From contig CM032128.1 of the NCBI GenBank assembly GCA_018894105.1, forward strand, positions 17,837,001-17,901,000: DNA of 64,000 nt, in the 5' to 3' direction. Each line of letters begins with the position of its first letter. Position 1 is the first letter of the stretch. Below, in pieces: positions 33,057-44,597 of the stretch. A program made the position numbers and the translations under genes. This DNA is from Jacaranda mimosifolia (lineage: Eukaryota > Streptophyta > Magnoliopsida > Lamiales > Bignoniaceae). Below the pieces are notes generated by a model that saw only the letters and a program-made list of their open reading frames with translations, was not told the origin of the DNA and did not search any database.

Positions 33057-33993
33057 GCATGAACAAAACCAATTAGAATAGCCATATATATATATATATT
33101 CATACAAAATTACACACACTAAATAATCTATAAGATTCCACGTGTGTGTATATATATATATATATACATTCAAACATACCTACACTAAGCAACCATCAAG
33201 GTCCACATATATATCTATCCGAATATACATATACCAACAAAACTTATGAAAAAAAACATCCTTTGTTAAAGTTTAAACCATTGACCCACCATCCATATAT
33301 TCAATCATAGGTGTCTACTATTCTAGTAAATAAGTGAGATGCACTATTTTGACCAATCAATTCATCTTGTTGCAAGCATTAAGTTGAGAATTACTATCGA
33401 TAATTTCCTCAAATCAATGAATTATACCTTTTATATTGGTGTGACTATAGTGTTGCTGCCCACGTTTTCTCCTTTGTTTTCTTTTCTTGTCCTTTCTTGC
33501 TTTTTCTTCTCTACCCTATTCCTCCCTACCTTTTTATATATATGCAGTCAACTACGATTAGGTTTAGGGTTTTGATTTGTAGAAACATATATACATATTT
33601 ATATTATATATGTGGGGAAGAGGTGTTTACTCTTTAGGAGATTCTAAGTATTCTCCTTCTAGGATTAGGATATGAATCTATAACTAATTCTAGTGCCTCT
33701 TTTACTAATTTTTAAGTTCTCAATGATTCGAGATTCCTAATATTATATTAAGACTAACCAAAATAATTAAAATTTGCAATCCCCTAAGATTTGAATGTAT
33801 GTGTGTGTACATATATTTGGGAACACAATATAATGGCCGTCATTATATAACTATGGAAGAGCCTAGATATTAGTTCTAATTTCTAAATGAATGGAATTTC
33901 ATGCCTTACTATATGTTTTAATTAAATTAATAAATAAAATAGAACAAGATAAATTTATCAATTACATATGGACCAAAATTGTGAGGCATTACA

Positions 33994-34274
33994 TGTATGA
34001 GCATATCTTGATGAACATAATTTTATTTTTTGCGTTTTTCTCTAAAGAAAAACCACTACTTTGCTTGTTACATAAGCGATTGAATAGATTTTTTCAAGTT
34101 ACTAATTCATTCTATTGTTTATCATTTTTTTTTATTTTTACTCCTAGTTATTTGCATTTCTAAGATCAAGTATCTTAGGGGTTCAACAAGGAGGATTTTT
34201 ATTCTAGGATTTGTTCAACATCAAATTGTGTGTTTGAGGTTTCGGGATCAATATATCTTTGGGATTCTGCATCA
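33994..34274 (+). repeat. Gypsy G LTR, right part (resumes after F)
   Basis: This stretch is an inverted, close copy of 35817-36090 in element C, including gatcaagtatctta(g)gggttcaa, the gtttgaggtttcgggatc block and ctgcatca at the end. The LTR end is followed two bases later by a primer-binding site. Confidence 0.7.
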
Positions 34275-34276
34275 TT

Positions 34277-34290
34277 TGGTATAAGAGCCA
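34277..34290 (+). other. Primer-binding site of gypsy G
   Basis: TGGTATAAGAGCCA differs by one base from the plant TGGTATCAGAGCCA initiator-Met tRNA site and follows the LTR end directly. Confidence 0.75.
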
Positions 34291-35152
34291 ACTCGAGATA
34301 AATTCCTATTCATCTTGTGTTTGTTTCAAGCCAAAAAAAAAAAAATTATAAAAAAATTGAAAAAGAAATCTTATCTATAATTGACTGTGGGTTTTGTGAT
34401 TCTTTTGCAATTTGTTTTGCACATTCCTCTCTTGGAAACCACCAATTGAGCACAAAAGTTTGAATTTGCAGAATCGACACCCTAAATTGGTTTAAATTTG
34501 AGAAATTAAAGTTAGGGCTCTTGAGTGATTCAGTTTGGGAGTTTTGACCTAGGTTTTTGAATTCCAGATTGGCATTGCATAAGTGAAATTGGCTATTTTA
34601 ATTATTGTTTGAAGTTGATTGTACTTTAATTAGGTTAGAATTGAGTCATAATTGGCCTTCCATTAGGATTGATTGAATTCTTTTCATACTTTCTGTTTTG
34701 TCATTCTTTTTTATTCTTTGTATTTTCTTTCTTTGTTTTAGTCAAATTTGCATCTGTTCACAATAGATAAGTAACATATTGCATTCTTGTTACTTAGTTT
34801 GCATAAAAGTCACATGATAGACATTCTTTCTAGTGTGTCATCACATCATTTTCTTTCCTGGTCATATTTGCTTTGCGTCTATACTTTTTGCTTTTCTTTC
34901 CTTGTTAAGTTTTTCATTCCTACTCCTATATAAATACTACTTGTGAATTTCTTTGAACTGAACTAATTTGATTTTTGAAGTGCAATATTCAAAGTGGTTA
35001 AGAGAGGAAAAAGACAAAAAAAAGGTGACCATATAAAGAGGGTAAAAGCCAAAATTGAGTGCAAACACGAAAGTTTACATCTGCTTGAGTGAAACATACA
35101 AGGGAGTGTTTTTTTGAGACCATTTTGCTAACATTTCTTGCAGGTTGTTAAA

Positions 35153-35520
35153 ATGAGTACTATTTTGCCAACGAAGGACAGTAAGGAACCCTCTGATGAG
35201 GAATTAATATGACACCAAATATGAAGTTGATGTAGATGACATTTACTAGTCAATTTAAGAAGTTGAATAGTAGGCTTGATGAGATGGATGAGTGGAGAAA
35301 GGAGATAGCACAAAATATTTTTGAGATGGGTAAATGAAAGAAATAGGCCTACATATAGGTTTAATCAAGAGATGCTTGAGGATAAGTTTGATGAGAGCAG
35401 TTTAGCTAAGAATAGAAGGGCTGAAGCTAGACCTAAAGCTAGGAGGGATGGTAAATTAGATGCCACCAAGATAAAAATTCCACCATTTAAAGGTAGAAAC
35501 GATGCTGAAGCATACTAGAA
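35153..35520 (+). pseudogene. Gypsy G gag N-terminal region, broken
   Basis: From the ATG at 35153 the frame reads MSTILPTKDSKEPSDEELI, then stops and shifts, then RWVNERNRPTYRFN and DATKIKIPPFKGRNDAEAY with a stop at 35516-35518. IKIPPF.GRNDPEAYLEWE is the start of the retrotransposon gag (capsid) domain in plant gypsy elements. The capsid core and zinc knuckle are missing because the homology ends here. About 870 bases separate it from the primer-binding site, a normal gypsy leader length. Confidence 0.7.
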
Positions 35521-35816
35521 GTATATTTAAAACACACACTCTTTTCACCTACTAATTTCTTCTCTCCTGCACATCCATATTTCTTTTTCTCACTTGTACA
35601 GTCATTCACCATTGGGCCTTTATCTTTGTTCTTTTCTCTCATGGACTCTTTTCTCCCATTATTGTTTTTAACTTTAGTACCCGAACTCGCACAAGAAGAT
35701 TGTTCAAGTTTAATTTGGTCAAGGTAAACTTCCTTAGGTGATAGAGGTGCAAGAGTGAACTTTTATCCATTATGCTCAAAAGAATATATATTCTTCTACC
35801 TATTATGCATTACATG
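35521..35816 (-). pseudogene. Gypsy gag-pol linker (protease to RT) fragment
   Basis: On the - strand a frame reads KFTLAPLSPKEVYLDQIKL followed by a Ser/Lys/Glu-rich stretch. TL.PLSP.EV..DQ.KL followed by a charged low-complexity run is typical of the spacer before RT in this type of gypsy polyprotein. It directly abuts the end of the C LTR (35817), which is not a normal order, so a rearrangement joined these pieces. Confidence 0.45.
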
Positions 35817-36300
35817 TGATGCAGAACCCCAAGGATATATCGATCCTGAAACCCCAAACACAATTGATATTGAACAAACCTTAGAATAAAAACCCTTCTT
35901 ATTGAACCTCTAAGATACTTGATTTTAGAAACACAAATAATTGGAAATAAAAATTAAAAAACACTAGAAGGAATAAAACCTTGAAAGAACTTACTCAATT
36001 TCTTGATGCAACAAGCAAAGTATTGGTTTTTCTTGAGAGAAAAACACAGAAAATAAAACTATGTTTATCAAAAAATCTCCGATACATGTTTTTAGTAGAG
36101 TATTTATACTCTTTTTGCAAGCTCTAATTAAAATAAGACATAGACTAGGCCTACGGATAATAATCCAAGCCCAAATCTAATTAGGAATAAAATTTTGACT
36201 TGGTCATAGCTTCTTCTTTTCTCCATGAGTTCCACATATTTGGGACTCCTTTTGGCCTTTTTGGACCTTTTCAAGCCCAACATGCCAAGTACAAGGTGAT
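35817..36300 (-). repeat. 3' LTR of gypsy C (start uncertain)
   Basis: Ends ...CTGCATCA on the - strand at 35817, as in G. The upstream limit is unclear; the homology to G continues through 36460, but part of that is pol tail. TGTTGGGC near 36280 is one possible LTR start. Confidence 0.5.
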
Positions 36301-37263
36301 TGGCTAGCCAATTATAACTTCTTCACTTGTTCTTTTCTTCTTTATCCCATTCTTGATGTATCTCTTCAACAAATGACTAAGCCAAATTTGCAAAGCTATC
36401 TTTCAACCTCTTTGCTCTTGCTCTTGTGATAGGTCCCATTGGCATATTGCAATCTCCATTTTGCCCCCCAATGCCAAAATGACCATCTTGCCTTCCATTG
36501 CTTATATTAGTCCCTAAATATTCGTCCTTGAATCTTAATCCATATCAAAAGGAGAAAGATCAGAAATATTAAAAGTGCCAAAAACTTTATACTCACCAGG
36601 AATGTCAATCTTGGAATTGTTGTCATTAATCTTTCCCAGCACTTGGAATGGACCATTTCCTCTAGCATCAAGCTTGGATTTTCTTCGATTAGGAAACCTT
36701 TTCTTTCTCAAATGAACCTAAACCCAGTCACCAGGTTTAAATATCACATGCTTTCGTCCCTTATTTACTCTTTGAGCAGTCAACCTGTTTCTCACGTGCC
36801 TTCATATGTATAGCTTTAACCATTTCAACGTTGCTTTCACCAGCTAAGCTAGCAATATCACTTAAAGGCAAAGACATCAAATCCAAAATAGTTAAGGATT
36901 AAAACCATATATAATCTCAAAAGGTGAAAAATCTGTAGAAGAATGTGTTGACTATAAGTAAATTCAATAAAAGACAAACAATCCTCCCAAGTTTTCAAAT
37001 ACTTTCCTACAACACCATGCCACAAAGTACCCAAAGTTCAATTTACCACTTCAGTTTGTCCATTAGTTTGTGGACGACAAGTAGTAGAATACAAAAGTTT
37101 AATACCTAAATAATAACCCCATAAAGCCTTCCAAAAGTGGCTCAAGAACTTAACATCCCTATTAGAAACAATATATTAAGGACACCATGCATTCTTACAA
37201 CTTATCTATAGAACAACAATCAACAATATTAGTGGTATCATTAGTTTATGACAAGTAATAAAG
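36180..37263 (-). pseudogene. Gypsy C integrase C-terminal half and pol tail
   Basis: The - strand frames read [19 protein letters not shown], then [19 protein letters not shown] (DDE-core end), and after decay VHLRKERFPNRRKSKLDARG, NGPFQVLGKINDNNSK and FNISDLSPFD. These are late integrase blocks of plant gypsy elements; integrase joins element DNA to the host genome. A GPITRARAK-like tail follows (~36450). Several frameshifts and stops are present. Confidence 0.75.
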
Positions 37264-37268
37264 TGTGC
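37264..37268. repeat. Target-site duplication of insert D (left)
   Basis: TGTGC; the same five bases follow D at 38473-38477. Removing D plus one copy restores integrase reading KMAHFITCHK. Confidence 0.85.
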
Positions 37269-38472
37269 TGTTGGTTGTGTTGTGCAAAATAAATAATGCA
37301 AACAATTAAGCAAGTGCACGTGTTGCAACAAGTAATAAAATAATGAAAAGAGTGTCAATCCCAATAGGAGCTAAATTATTCGCTACTAATTATTAATTTA
37401 TCACACACTTGTTTTATTCAAACAAAATCAATTAAATAAGAATTAAAACTAAACTAATGAAAATAAGAAAAAAGGTATTGATTAAGATTTCTATCAGGAT
37501 ATAGAAGCCTAGAATTATGATTTCATTAATCGAATAAGTTGATTACATAATTTTCTCCCTATGAAATTAATAACTGGTTATTAGTCTTGAGTTTTATGCA
37601 ATTACGAGGTTCTTCCAAATTACCCACAATCAAATCCCTAATTTATTCAATTCACTATATTCCTATGTGAATTAACTAAATTATGAATAAGGTTGTACCA
37701 CTCAACTAACTCCCTAGGGCAAGCAGTGTATTCCTATCCTACTCACAAATTAATTAGTTCATCAATTTGAACAATTAATCCTAAGGTCTTCTATTGTCAA
37801 TCAATCTCTAGATTTTCTTTTCCAAGACTCCTCTAGGGTTTAAAAATGCACTTGACTGTTGATTAAGCAATCAAATAGAAAAAGCACACAATAGAAGAAA
37901 TAACCTTAAGCGCTATGAATTTCATGGAAGAAAATCGTGTATCAATTTATTCAAACGAATCCATCATAATCCTAGAGTAATGAATTAGTTCATGATTGAA
38001 TTGTCAAACGAAACATGAACAAAACGAAATATCTTTTCAAATCCAGAATTAGAAACAAAATCAAAGGGAGAAGAAGAAACTCTATTCCTAGATGAATTTG
38101 ATCTCCACTTTTTCCTCATCTGAATCCCGAATTCTCACGATACTTCTAATCTCCAAAATAGCAAATCCAAAAAACTTCTAACTAAGTGTCTGAAAGGCCT
38201 ATTTATAACTGATTAAAAGAGTCTTCTGATTAGAGTAGGACTCGAATAAATGAAAATACTTTTCTAACCATCCATGATTAGATCATGAGGTGTCATCCTA
38301 TCAGCATTCCCATCAACTTATGTCAATTTGTCCCTTTTTGTAGCTTCTACACTTATATTCCTCTAATTCCAAATTTTCATCAATTAGTAAGGGAATTATA
38401 ATTTTTTAAACAAGAAATTATTTGTTAAGTCCTAAACCTAATATTAAAATTAATACTAATATGGACTTAACA
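37269..38472. mobile_element. Insert D: 1204-bp solo-LTR-like element
   Basis: Starts TGTTGGTTGTG and ends GGACTTAACA, so it has TG...CA ends, and it is flanked by a perfect 5-bp duplication TGTGC. There is no ORF and no second LTR, so it fits a solo LTR left by recombination between two LTRs. The last part holds a 10-bp inverted repeat (TGTTAAGTCC at 38423, GGACTTAACA at 38463). It interrupts the integrase of gypsy C. The family is not recognised. Confidence 0.75.
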
Positions 38473-38579
38473 TGTGCCATCTTGCTGAATCTATCAACCA
38501 CAACAAAGATACTATCTCTACCCTTCCTTGTTCTAGGCAAACTAAGCAAAAAATCTATAGAAATTGAAGGCAAGTAATT
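38473..38579 (-). pseudogene. Gypsy C integrase core start, between inserts D and A
   Basis: The - strand reads [20 protein letters not shown], then [12 protein letters not shown], the first catalytic-Asp block of gypsy integrase. It is cut on both sides by insertions. Confidence 0.85.
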
Positions 38580-40801
38580 CACTAGAATCCAAAAAATTAA
38601 GACTTCAAAAGCTCAAATTAACGAGTGCTTCACAAGCAAACAAGGATCTAAACATACTTCGGATTCATAGTTGGATGGAGAGTTACCTTGATTAGCAAAA
38701 TCCAAAGGAAAAATGAAGAACTCTTCTTCAATCCAGAAAACTGTCAAACAGTGGTGCACGGATTTGGAGCAACTTTTGCCCAATCCAAAAGCCTCCAAAA
38801 AATATGAAATAATTCCGATAGTTTCTCAACTCTTTGATGAAGCTATTGTGAAAATTTCAGATTAAAACTTCTTCTGGATCTCCTGAAATAAAATTGCCAA
38901 GTTTCTTCCCTGACTTGTAGATCTCCCAAGGCTAGCAATCCTATTGTCTTGACTCTATGAATATGATCCACACACCAATGCTATTTCCAATTTCTCCTCA
39001 ATATTAGCTGGGCATAGAGATGAGAAATGAGAGGTAGATGACCAATTTTGGGGTTGGAGAAGAAGAGAAAAGTGGAGCTTCAACTCATGAGGCAATACTT
39101 GAAAGAGGGAAAAATATGAGAATTTAATTCTTCACATGGATTTGCATTGTGCTTCCCACCCTCACCTCTATAGCTATATATAGAGGGAGGATGGTGTGAT
39201 GCCAATGTAGCATCACACCTTTCTCAAGGTGGGGACTGCCCACTTGCTTGCAAGTTGGCAAATTCAAATCAAATTTGAATTTTATATGCATTTCAATTAC
39301 ATTTGTAATCTAATTTCAAATTAATTAAAATGCATACCAAATGAACCTTTCATTTGAATTTTTCCTCCAAAATATATTCCTTTCATTAACTAAATTAAAT
39401 ATTTTAATTTAATTAATTAATCCTTGACTTAACTCTTAAGTAAACTAGCTTAACTCTTTAAGCTAAGAATTATTAACTTAACTCCTTAAGCTAACTTGAC
39501 CAATTAATGATCATGTGGCACCAAATAATTAACTCCTTAATTATTGGTCTAATTAACTCCTTAAATTAGTTGATTAATTTAAGAATTAAATTAAGCAAGC
39601 CAAAGTTGACCTCAATTTTCGTTCACCCCAAAATTAGTCACTTGGAGCGAATTTCCTAACATTTAGAAAAATTCCTCCATGAATTAAGAAATGTAATTGG
39701 CTTTTGTGTATGACCCGAAAGGTTCTACCATTCATTGGACATGACTCACAACTCACTGTGACTTTTGAAAATCATATATTCATTTTATTTTAAACTCCTT
39801 TGAACTAATCGACTCAATTTAATTAATCTCCATTAATTGAAGAGTACCCAATCTCCATGGTCGATGTTCAACCACAAGCCCATAGAGCCCAACTAATTGG
39901 GCGAAATGAATGCTTTTGGAGAACCATTATAGCTTTACGCATACTATACAAATATGGTTCTTCTGTCTCCTATCTTTCAAAAGAGGCCTAGGGTAAGATA
40001 TTTGTCGGCTCCTTAATAGCCTCGATAATGTGTCTCTTGTCCTAGTGTTCGATTCCACTTTATGACCTCATCTTTAGAAAACTCCTTTTCTAAATTATCA
40101 TATTACCTTGCGCAAGGATTTCTTGGAATCGATCATTGTAGATTACAAAGGAGATGCACTCGCCCTTTACAAAGACGAGGAGTCGGATTCCATCTTGTAT
40201 CTCACAAACCTCCATGTCTAAGTAGCTCATACATAACCTCAACTCGAACGACCTGCTAGGTGGTCGAGGAAGAGTCAAAGTATGAGGACCTAAACATAAG
40301 GTTACCATGGATCCTCTAGTCAGAGGACTAATTATATACACTAGCGTAAGCTGGAGAACTTGCAACTACTAACTTGCCATTACGGCTATCTAGTGGATTC
40401 TCCAGGTGGGCCTTCAGTACCTTGTTCTCTTACAAGTGCCCACTAACATGCATTCATATCTCATATGGGATTGATCATGGAATAGAGTAATACCCAACCT
40501 TTGAATTTATGCATCATTAGTGTAAGTCTATCCAGATCTTAGATGCCCTATCTTATAAGATCCTACAACTTGGAAGATTTAAGATCATTACCGTGTAAGA
40601 CTTATTCCATGATCACCACTCAGTGCGTGACCAAATCTTGTAGTCTTGTGTGATCCAAGGGCTTCAACAAAATGCCAGTGAAGTAATAATGAGCATAAGA
40701 TGAAGATGGCCACATATAGAATATCATTCAATCAAAATTGTATCATGAGTGAAATAGTTTACAATGCTAATCTAATTAGCTTGTGGGGTACTATTCCAAC
40801 A
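38580..40801 (-). repeat. 3' LTR of copia A
   Basis: 2.2 kb. On the - strand it begins TGTTGGAATAGTACCCC and ends near GGATTCTAGTG. It is similar throughout to the other four LTRs of this family in the window (46501-46924 plus 57262-59029, 46925-49103, 54990-57261, 59872-62070). A TATA-like sequence (TATATATAGCTATAG on the - strand) lies near 39170-39185. Confidence 0.8.
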
Positions 40802-40817
40802 TTCTCCCACTTGCCCT
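40802..40817 (-). other. Polypurine tract of copia A
   Basis: On the - strand AGGGCAAGTGGGAGAA directly precedes the LTR start TGTTGG; it primes plus-strand DNA synthesis. The same tract is at 49104-49118 in B. Confidence 0.8.
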
Positions 40818-40829
40818 AAAGCCAATTTC

Positions 40830-42400
40830 CCTATAGTCTTAAGACCCATCTTCTCAAGATGTTCTTCAAAGGCCTTTTGCGATAGGGGTTTAGTCAGTAG
40901 ATCTACTATATTCTCTTATGAGGTAACTCTTTCCTCTCGGTTGCCACCTCTATTAATGATTTCCCTGATAAAATGATATCGCCTCAATAACTGGCTCAGC
41001 AATGCTAGGCACTACATTCAACTCTTGAATGAAGTTTTTCATCCAAACACCTTTCTTCGCAGCTTTTGAAGTCGCAATATAGTCCGCCTTTGTGCTAGAG
41101 TTAGCTGTGGTATCTTGTTTGGAACCCTTCCAATTCACTGCACCGCCATTGAGGCAAAATATGAATCAAAAAGTGGATTTTAGGTAATCTATATTTGATT
41201 GGAAACTAGAATTCAAAAACCCTTCGAGTTTCAATTCTTTATTTCTGTATACCAAAACAAATCCTTAGTCCTTCTCAAGTACTTTGAGATTGCTTTTACA
41301 ACCATTTGGTGACTTTCACGGGGATTGGATTGGAAACAACTTGTAACACTTAGAGCATATGCCATATTTGGTCTTGTACATTGAATGGCATATGTTATGC
41401 TCCTAATGGTGAAGGCATAAGGTATGTGGATTGTCTCTCGTCGTCAGTCTTAGGGGCCATAGACTTAAAGAGACGAATGCCATGTCCCATGGGAAGGAAT
41501 CCCTTTTTGGATTCTTCCATACTAAATCTCTTTAGTATCTTGTCAATGTACGGGGTTTGGGAAAGCCCCAGTATCCTCCTTGATCTATCTCTATAGATAC
41601 GTATTTCTAATACCTAGGATGCTTCTCTCAAATCCTTCATGGAGAATTGAGTAGATAACCATGCTTTAGTACACTATAACATTCTTACCTCATTCCCAAT
41701 GAGAAGGATGTCATCAACATAAAGCACAATAAACTGTATAATACTTATACTAGCCTTCATGTACACACATGGTTCATACACATTTTTGATAAAGCCAAAT
41801 AATTTGACCATCTTGTCAAAACATATATTCTAACTTCAGGACATTTGTTGAGTCCATAGATGGATCTCTAGAGGTTGCAAACTTTTTGCTCACTTCCCTT
41901 GGATGTAAAACCTTATGGTTGCTCCATATATATTTCTTCTTCAATATCTCTATTGAGGAAAACGGTTTTCACATTCATTTGCCATATCTCATAGTCATAA
42001 TATGCGGCTATGACAAGTAGAATTTGAATGGACTTAGGCATTGCGATCAGTGAAAAAGTTTCCTCAAAATTGATACTGGGTCTTTGAGTATAACTTTTTG
42101 CCACTAGTGGCACCTTAAAGGTCGCTACCTCTCCATCGACTCCTAGCTTTCGTTTATAGATCCACTTGCAACCAACATGAACTATTTCCTTTGGTGGATC
42201 TACTAAAGTTTATACTTTATTGGAGTACATGTAGCCCATTTTGGATCTCATGGCGTCAAGCTAATATCTTAAGTCTATGTCCAACATAGCTTCCTCATAG
42301 GTCTTCGGATCATTATCCGATTGGCCCGTCTCATGAAGGAATCTGAACCTTTCGGGTTGCTTCTTGATTCGGTCTGACCTTCTTAGAGGTTATGTGTAAC
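40830..42400 (-). pseudogene. Copia A reverse transcriptase and RNase H, decayed
   Basis: Blocks on the - strand include KSYTQRPSINFEETFS.(V/I)A, IWQMNVKTVFLNRDIEEEIY, then QFIVLYVDDILLIGNE with the catalytic YVDD intact, and near 41140 NWKGSKQDTTANSSTKADYI of RNase H. Many frameshifts and stops separate them. Compared with B, part of the RNase H end (B 49300 region) has been deleted near 40975. Confidence 0.75.
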
Positions 42401-43450
42401 GCTCTAGATGCTCACTTGTTTTTACCTTTTATGAGATTTGTTGATCATCTTGAACTTTATCAAGTTTCAACAATGCCATTTCTATCTAATAGAAATTCCT
42501 TTTCCAAAAAGTGATGCTTGAGACAAACACCTTTTGTTCCAGGGGATCATAAAAGTAATAACCCAAATACTCTTTTAGGTATCCCACAAACTTACACAAG
42601 GTAGATCTACTATCCAACTTGTCTCCTACAGTCCATCTTACATAGGTGGGAGACCCTTAAACCTTAAGGTATTGTTAAGAGAGTTCTTTGCCATTGCACA
42701 TCTCATGTGGTGTTTTTGGTACCGACTTCGATGGTACTACATTTAGTAGCATCGTCATTGTTTGTAAGGCGTATCCCCAAAAGGATATGGGTATATCAAA
42801 AAACCTCATCATGGAGTGTACCATGTCCAACAAGGTACAATTTCTCCTTTCGGCTACTCTATTATGTTAGGGTATTCGGGTCGAGTCCATTGAAAGAGAA
42901 TCCCATTCTCTTTTAGATAATCCAAGAATTTGGTAATTAAGTATTCCCCCCTCTATCCAATCAAAGAGCTTTAATATTAAGTCCCTTTTACTTTTCCACT
43001 TTATTCCTATACTCTTTGAACTTTTTAAAGGCTTTGGACTTGTACTTTATAACATACACATGTCCGAATTGACTAATCATCGATGAAGGTGATGAAGTAG
43101 GAATAGCTTTCTCTCGCACTAACTCTTAGTGGACCACAATCATTCGTATGATTCAAATCCAAAGGACTTGTGGTGCGCTCCGTTTGTCCTACAAAATGAG
43201 CCTTGGTCATTTTTCCCTTTAAACAAGATTCACAAGTAAGAAGATTCTCAATGCCACTAACATTTAGTGTTTGAGAGCTTCTAACTTATTCATCCTATTT
43301 TTAGAAATATGCCAAGTCTTGCATGCCAATGAATGGCATCATCTTGGTTATCTAATTTTTTTTTACTTGATTGAATATACATTAGTGAATGTTGGGAATC
43401 TACTATGTATAATTCGTTATTCAATGTACCTTCTACAATTAAAGAACCAA
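42400..43450 (-). pseudogene. Copia A integrase, decayed
   Basis: Corresponds base for base to the B integrase region 50755-51660: the zinc-region end, the DRGGEY-type core area and the QHNGVAER block are recognisable only as degraded nucleotides. Short frames only. Confidence 0.6.
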
Positions 43451-43453
43451 TCT

Positions 43454-44597
43454 TTAATGCTTTAATACCCCATTCGATATAGAAAATTCATATCCTTCAT
43501 TATCAAGAACGGGAATTGAAACAATGTTCTTAACAAGTTGGGGTACATAATGACAGGGATCTAACACAATAAAAGCATTCCTCAAGTCTATGTCTTGGAC
43601 CGTGCTAGCAACGCTTGTTCCATTTTTGAGGCGGAGGATCATATCCCCTTCACGTAGACTCTTTCTTCTTTTCATCCCCTGTAACAAATTACAAAGGTGA
43701 GAACCACATGCAGTATGAAATACCCATAAGGAAAAATTAATTGTTAAGTGCATTTCAATAAAGTACATACATTTCCCAAGGGTGCCAAGATATTCCTTGC
43801 AGTTTCTTTTCCAATGCCCCTTTTCGCTACAATAAAAATAAGTTGCATCGGTTTTGTCACCTTTTTTCTTCTTAACTCCAATTGAAGTTTTCAAACGTTG
43901 TTTCTCTTTCAAGGAAGAACCCTTTCTTCCTCTTATCTCACTTTCTAGGACTCCTAGGGCCCTTCGACTTAGAGGCGGAAACAAGCATAAGAGGCTTTTT
44001 CTTTTTCATAGTCGCCTCGAGGGTCACCATCATGTTTACCAATTTGTCACTTGTCACCTCTTGCTTGGACATATTAAAGTTCATAATGAATTGGCTGAAC
44101 AAAGGGGACAATGATTGTAGTATCAAATCCACATAGAGATCATTGTCTATGACCACGTCTAGTTGTCCAAGCTTTTCGATGAGTCCAATCATCTTATTCC
44201 CATGATCATGGACACTTGAACCCTCTACCATCCTTGATCTAAAGAGCTCTCTAGACAGAGAGAAACTTTTGTGTCTTGTTTATACACCATATAACTCTTG
44301 TAGGTGTTTGTAGATCTCACATGCATGTCTCATATGCTCGTGAGTCTTTTGGAGCTCATTAATCATGGAAGCTATCATGAGGCATCTTACTTGTAGATCA
44401 TCATTTACAAATTTAGTGAATAATTCTTAGGCCTCATCGATGGCACCATCACCCAAGGTGTCCGGCGGACTTTGATCAAGAAAGTAAGTCCTCTTTTCAG
44501 AGTCAAGAATGATTTTAAGGTTCCTTAACCAATCACGGAAGTTACGCCCTATAAGTTTATTGGTTACCAAAATGCTTGCGAGTGGATTTTTAGCTAT
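43454..44597 (-). pseudogene. Copia A gag and protease, decayed
   Basis: The - strand frames give DNDLYVDLILQSL, FIMNFNMSKQEVTSDKLVNM, the zinc knuckle as FYCSEKGHWKRNC (first Cys replaced by Tyr) and WVFHTACGSHLCN for the protease region (the active DTG is lost). The start codon equivalent to that of B is ATA at 44597-44595. Gag forms the virus-like particle that packages element RNA. Confidence 0.8.

Larger units (their letters stand above)
22640..33993 (-). mobile_element. Ty3/gypsy LTR retrotransposon F (Tekay/Del chromovirus-like), degenerate
   Basis: On the - strand: 5' LTR 33993-27300, primer-binding site at 27296-27285, gag-like remnant, reverse transcriptase, integrase C-terminus with chromodomain-like end, polypurine tract at 24340-24324, 3' LTR 24323-22640. 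LTRs begin TG(T/C)AATGCC and end TGACA in the 5' copy. Pol is reduced to scattered frames, and much of protease, RNase H and integrase core is not recognisable. The 5' LTR is enlarged by a retrocopy (27359-29760), by tandem copies of a ~0.85-kb segment and by smaller inserts. F sits inside the LTR of gypsy G. Confidence 0.7.
27300..33993 (-). repeat. 5' LTR of gypsy F, interrupted and expanded
   Basis: The LTR reads on the - strand from TGTAATGCC at 33993 to GGGGCGTGACA at 27300, giving TG...CA ends. It is broken by a poly(A) retrocopy at 27359-29760. It carries three tandem copies of a segment that is single in the other LTR, an extra ~620 bases at 29850-30470 and a ~165-base pyrimidine-rich insert at about 33375-33545. 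Confidence 0.7.

Noticed and set aside
33339..33575. 78-codon + strand hydrophobic ORF
   Set aside because: It comes from the CT-rich insert in the F LTR; low-complexity Leu/Phe/Ser content, no family.
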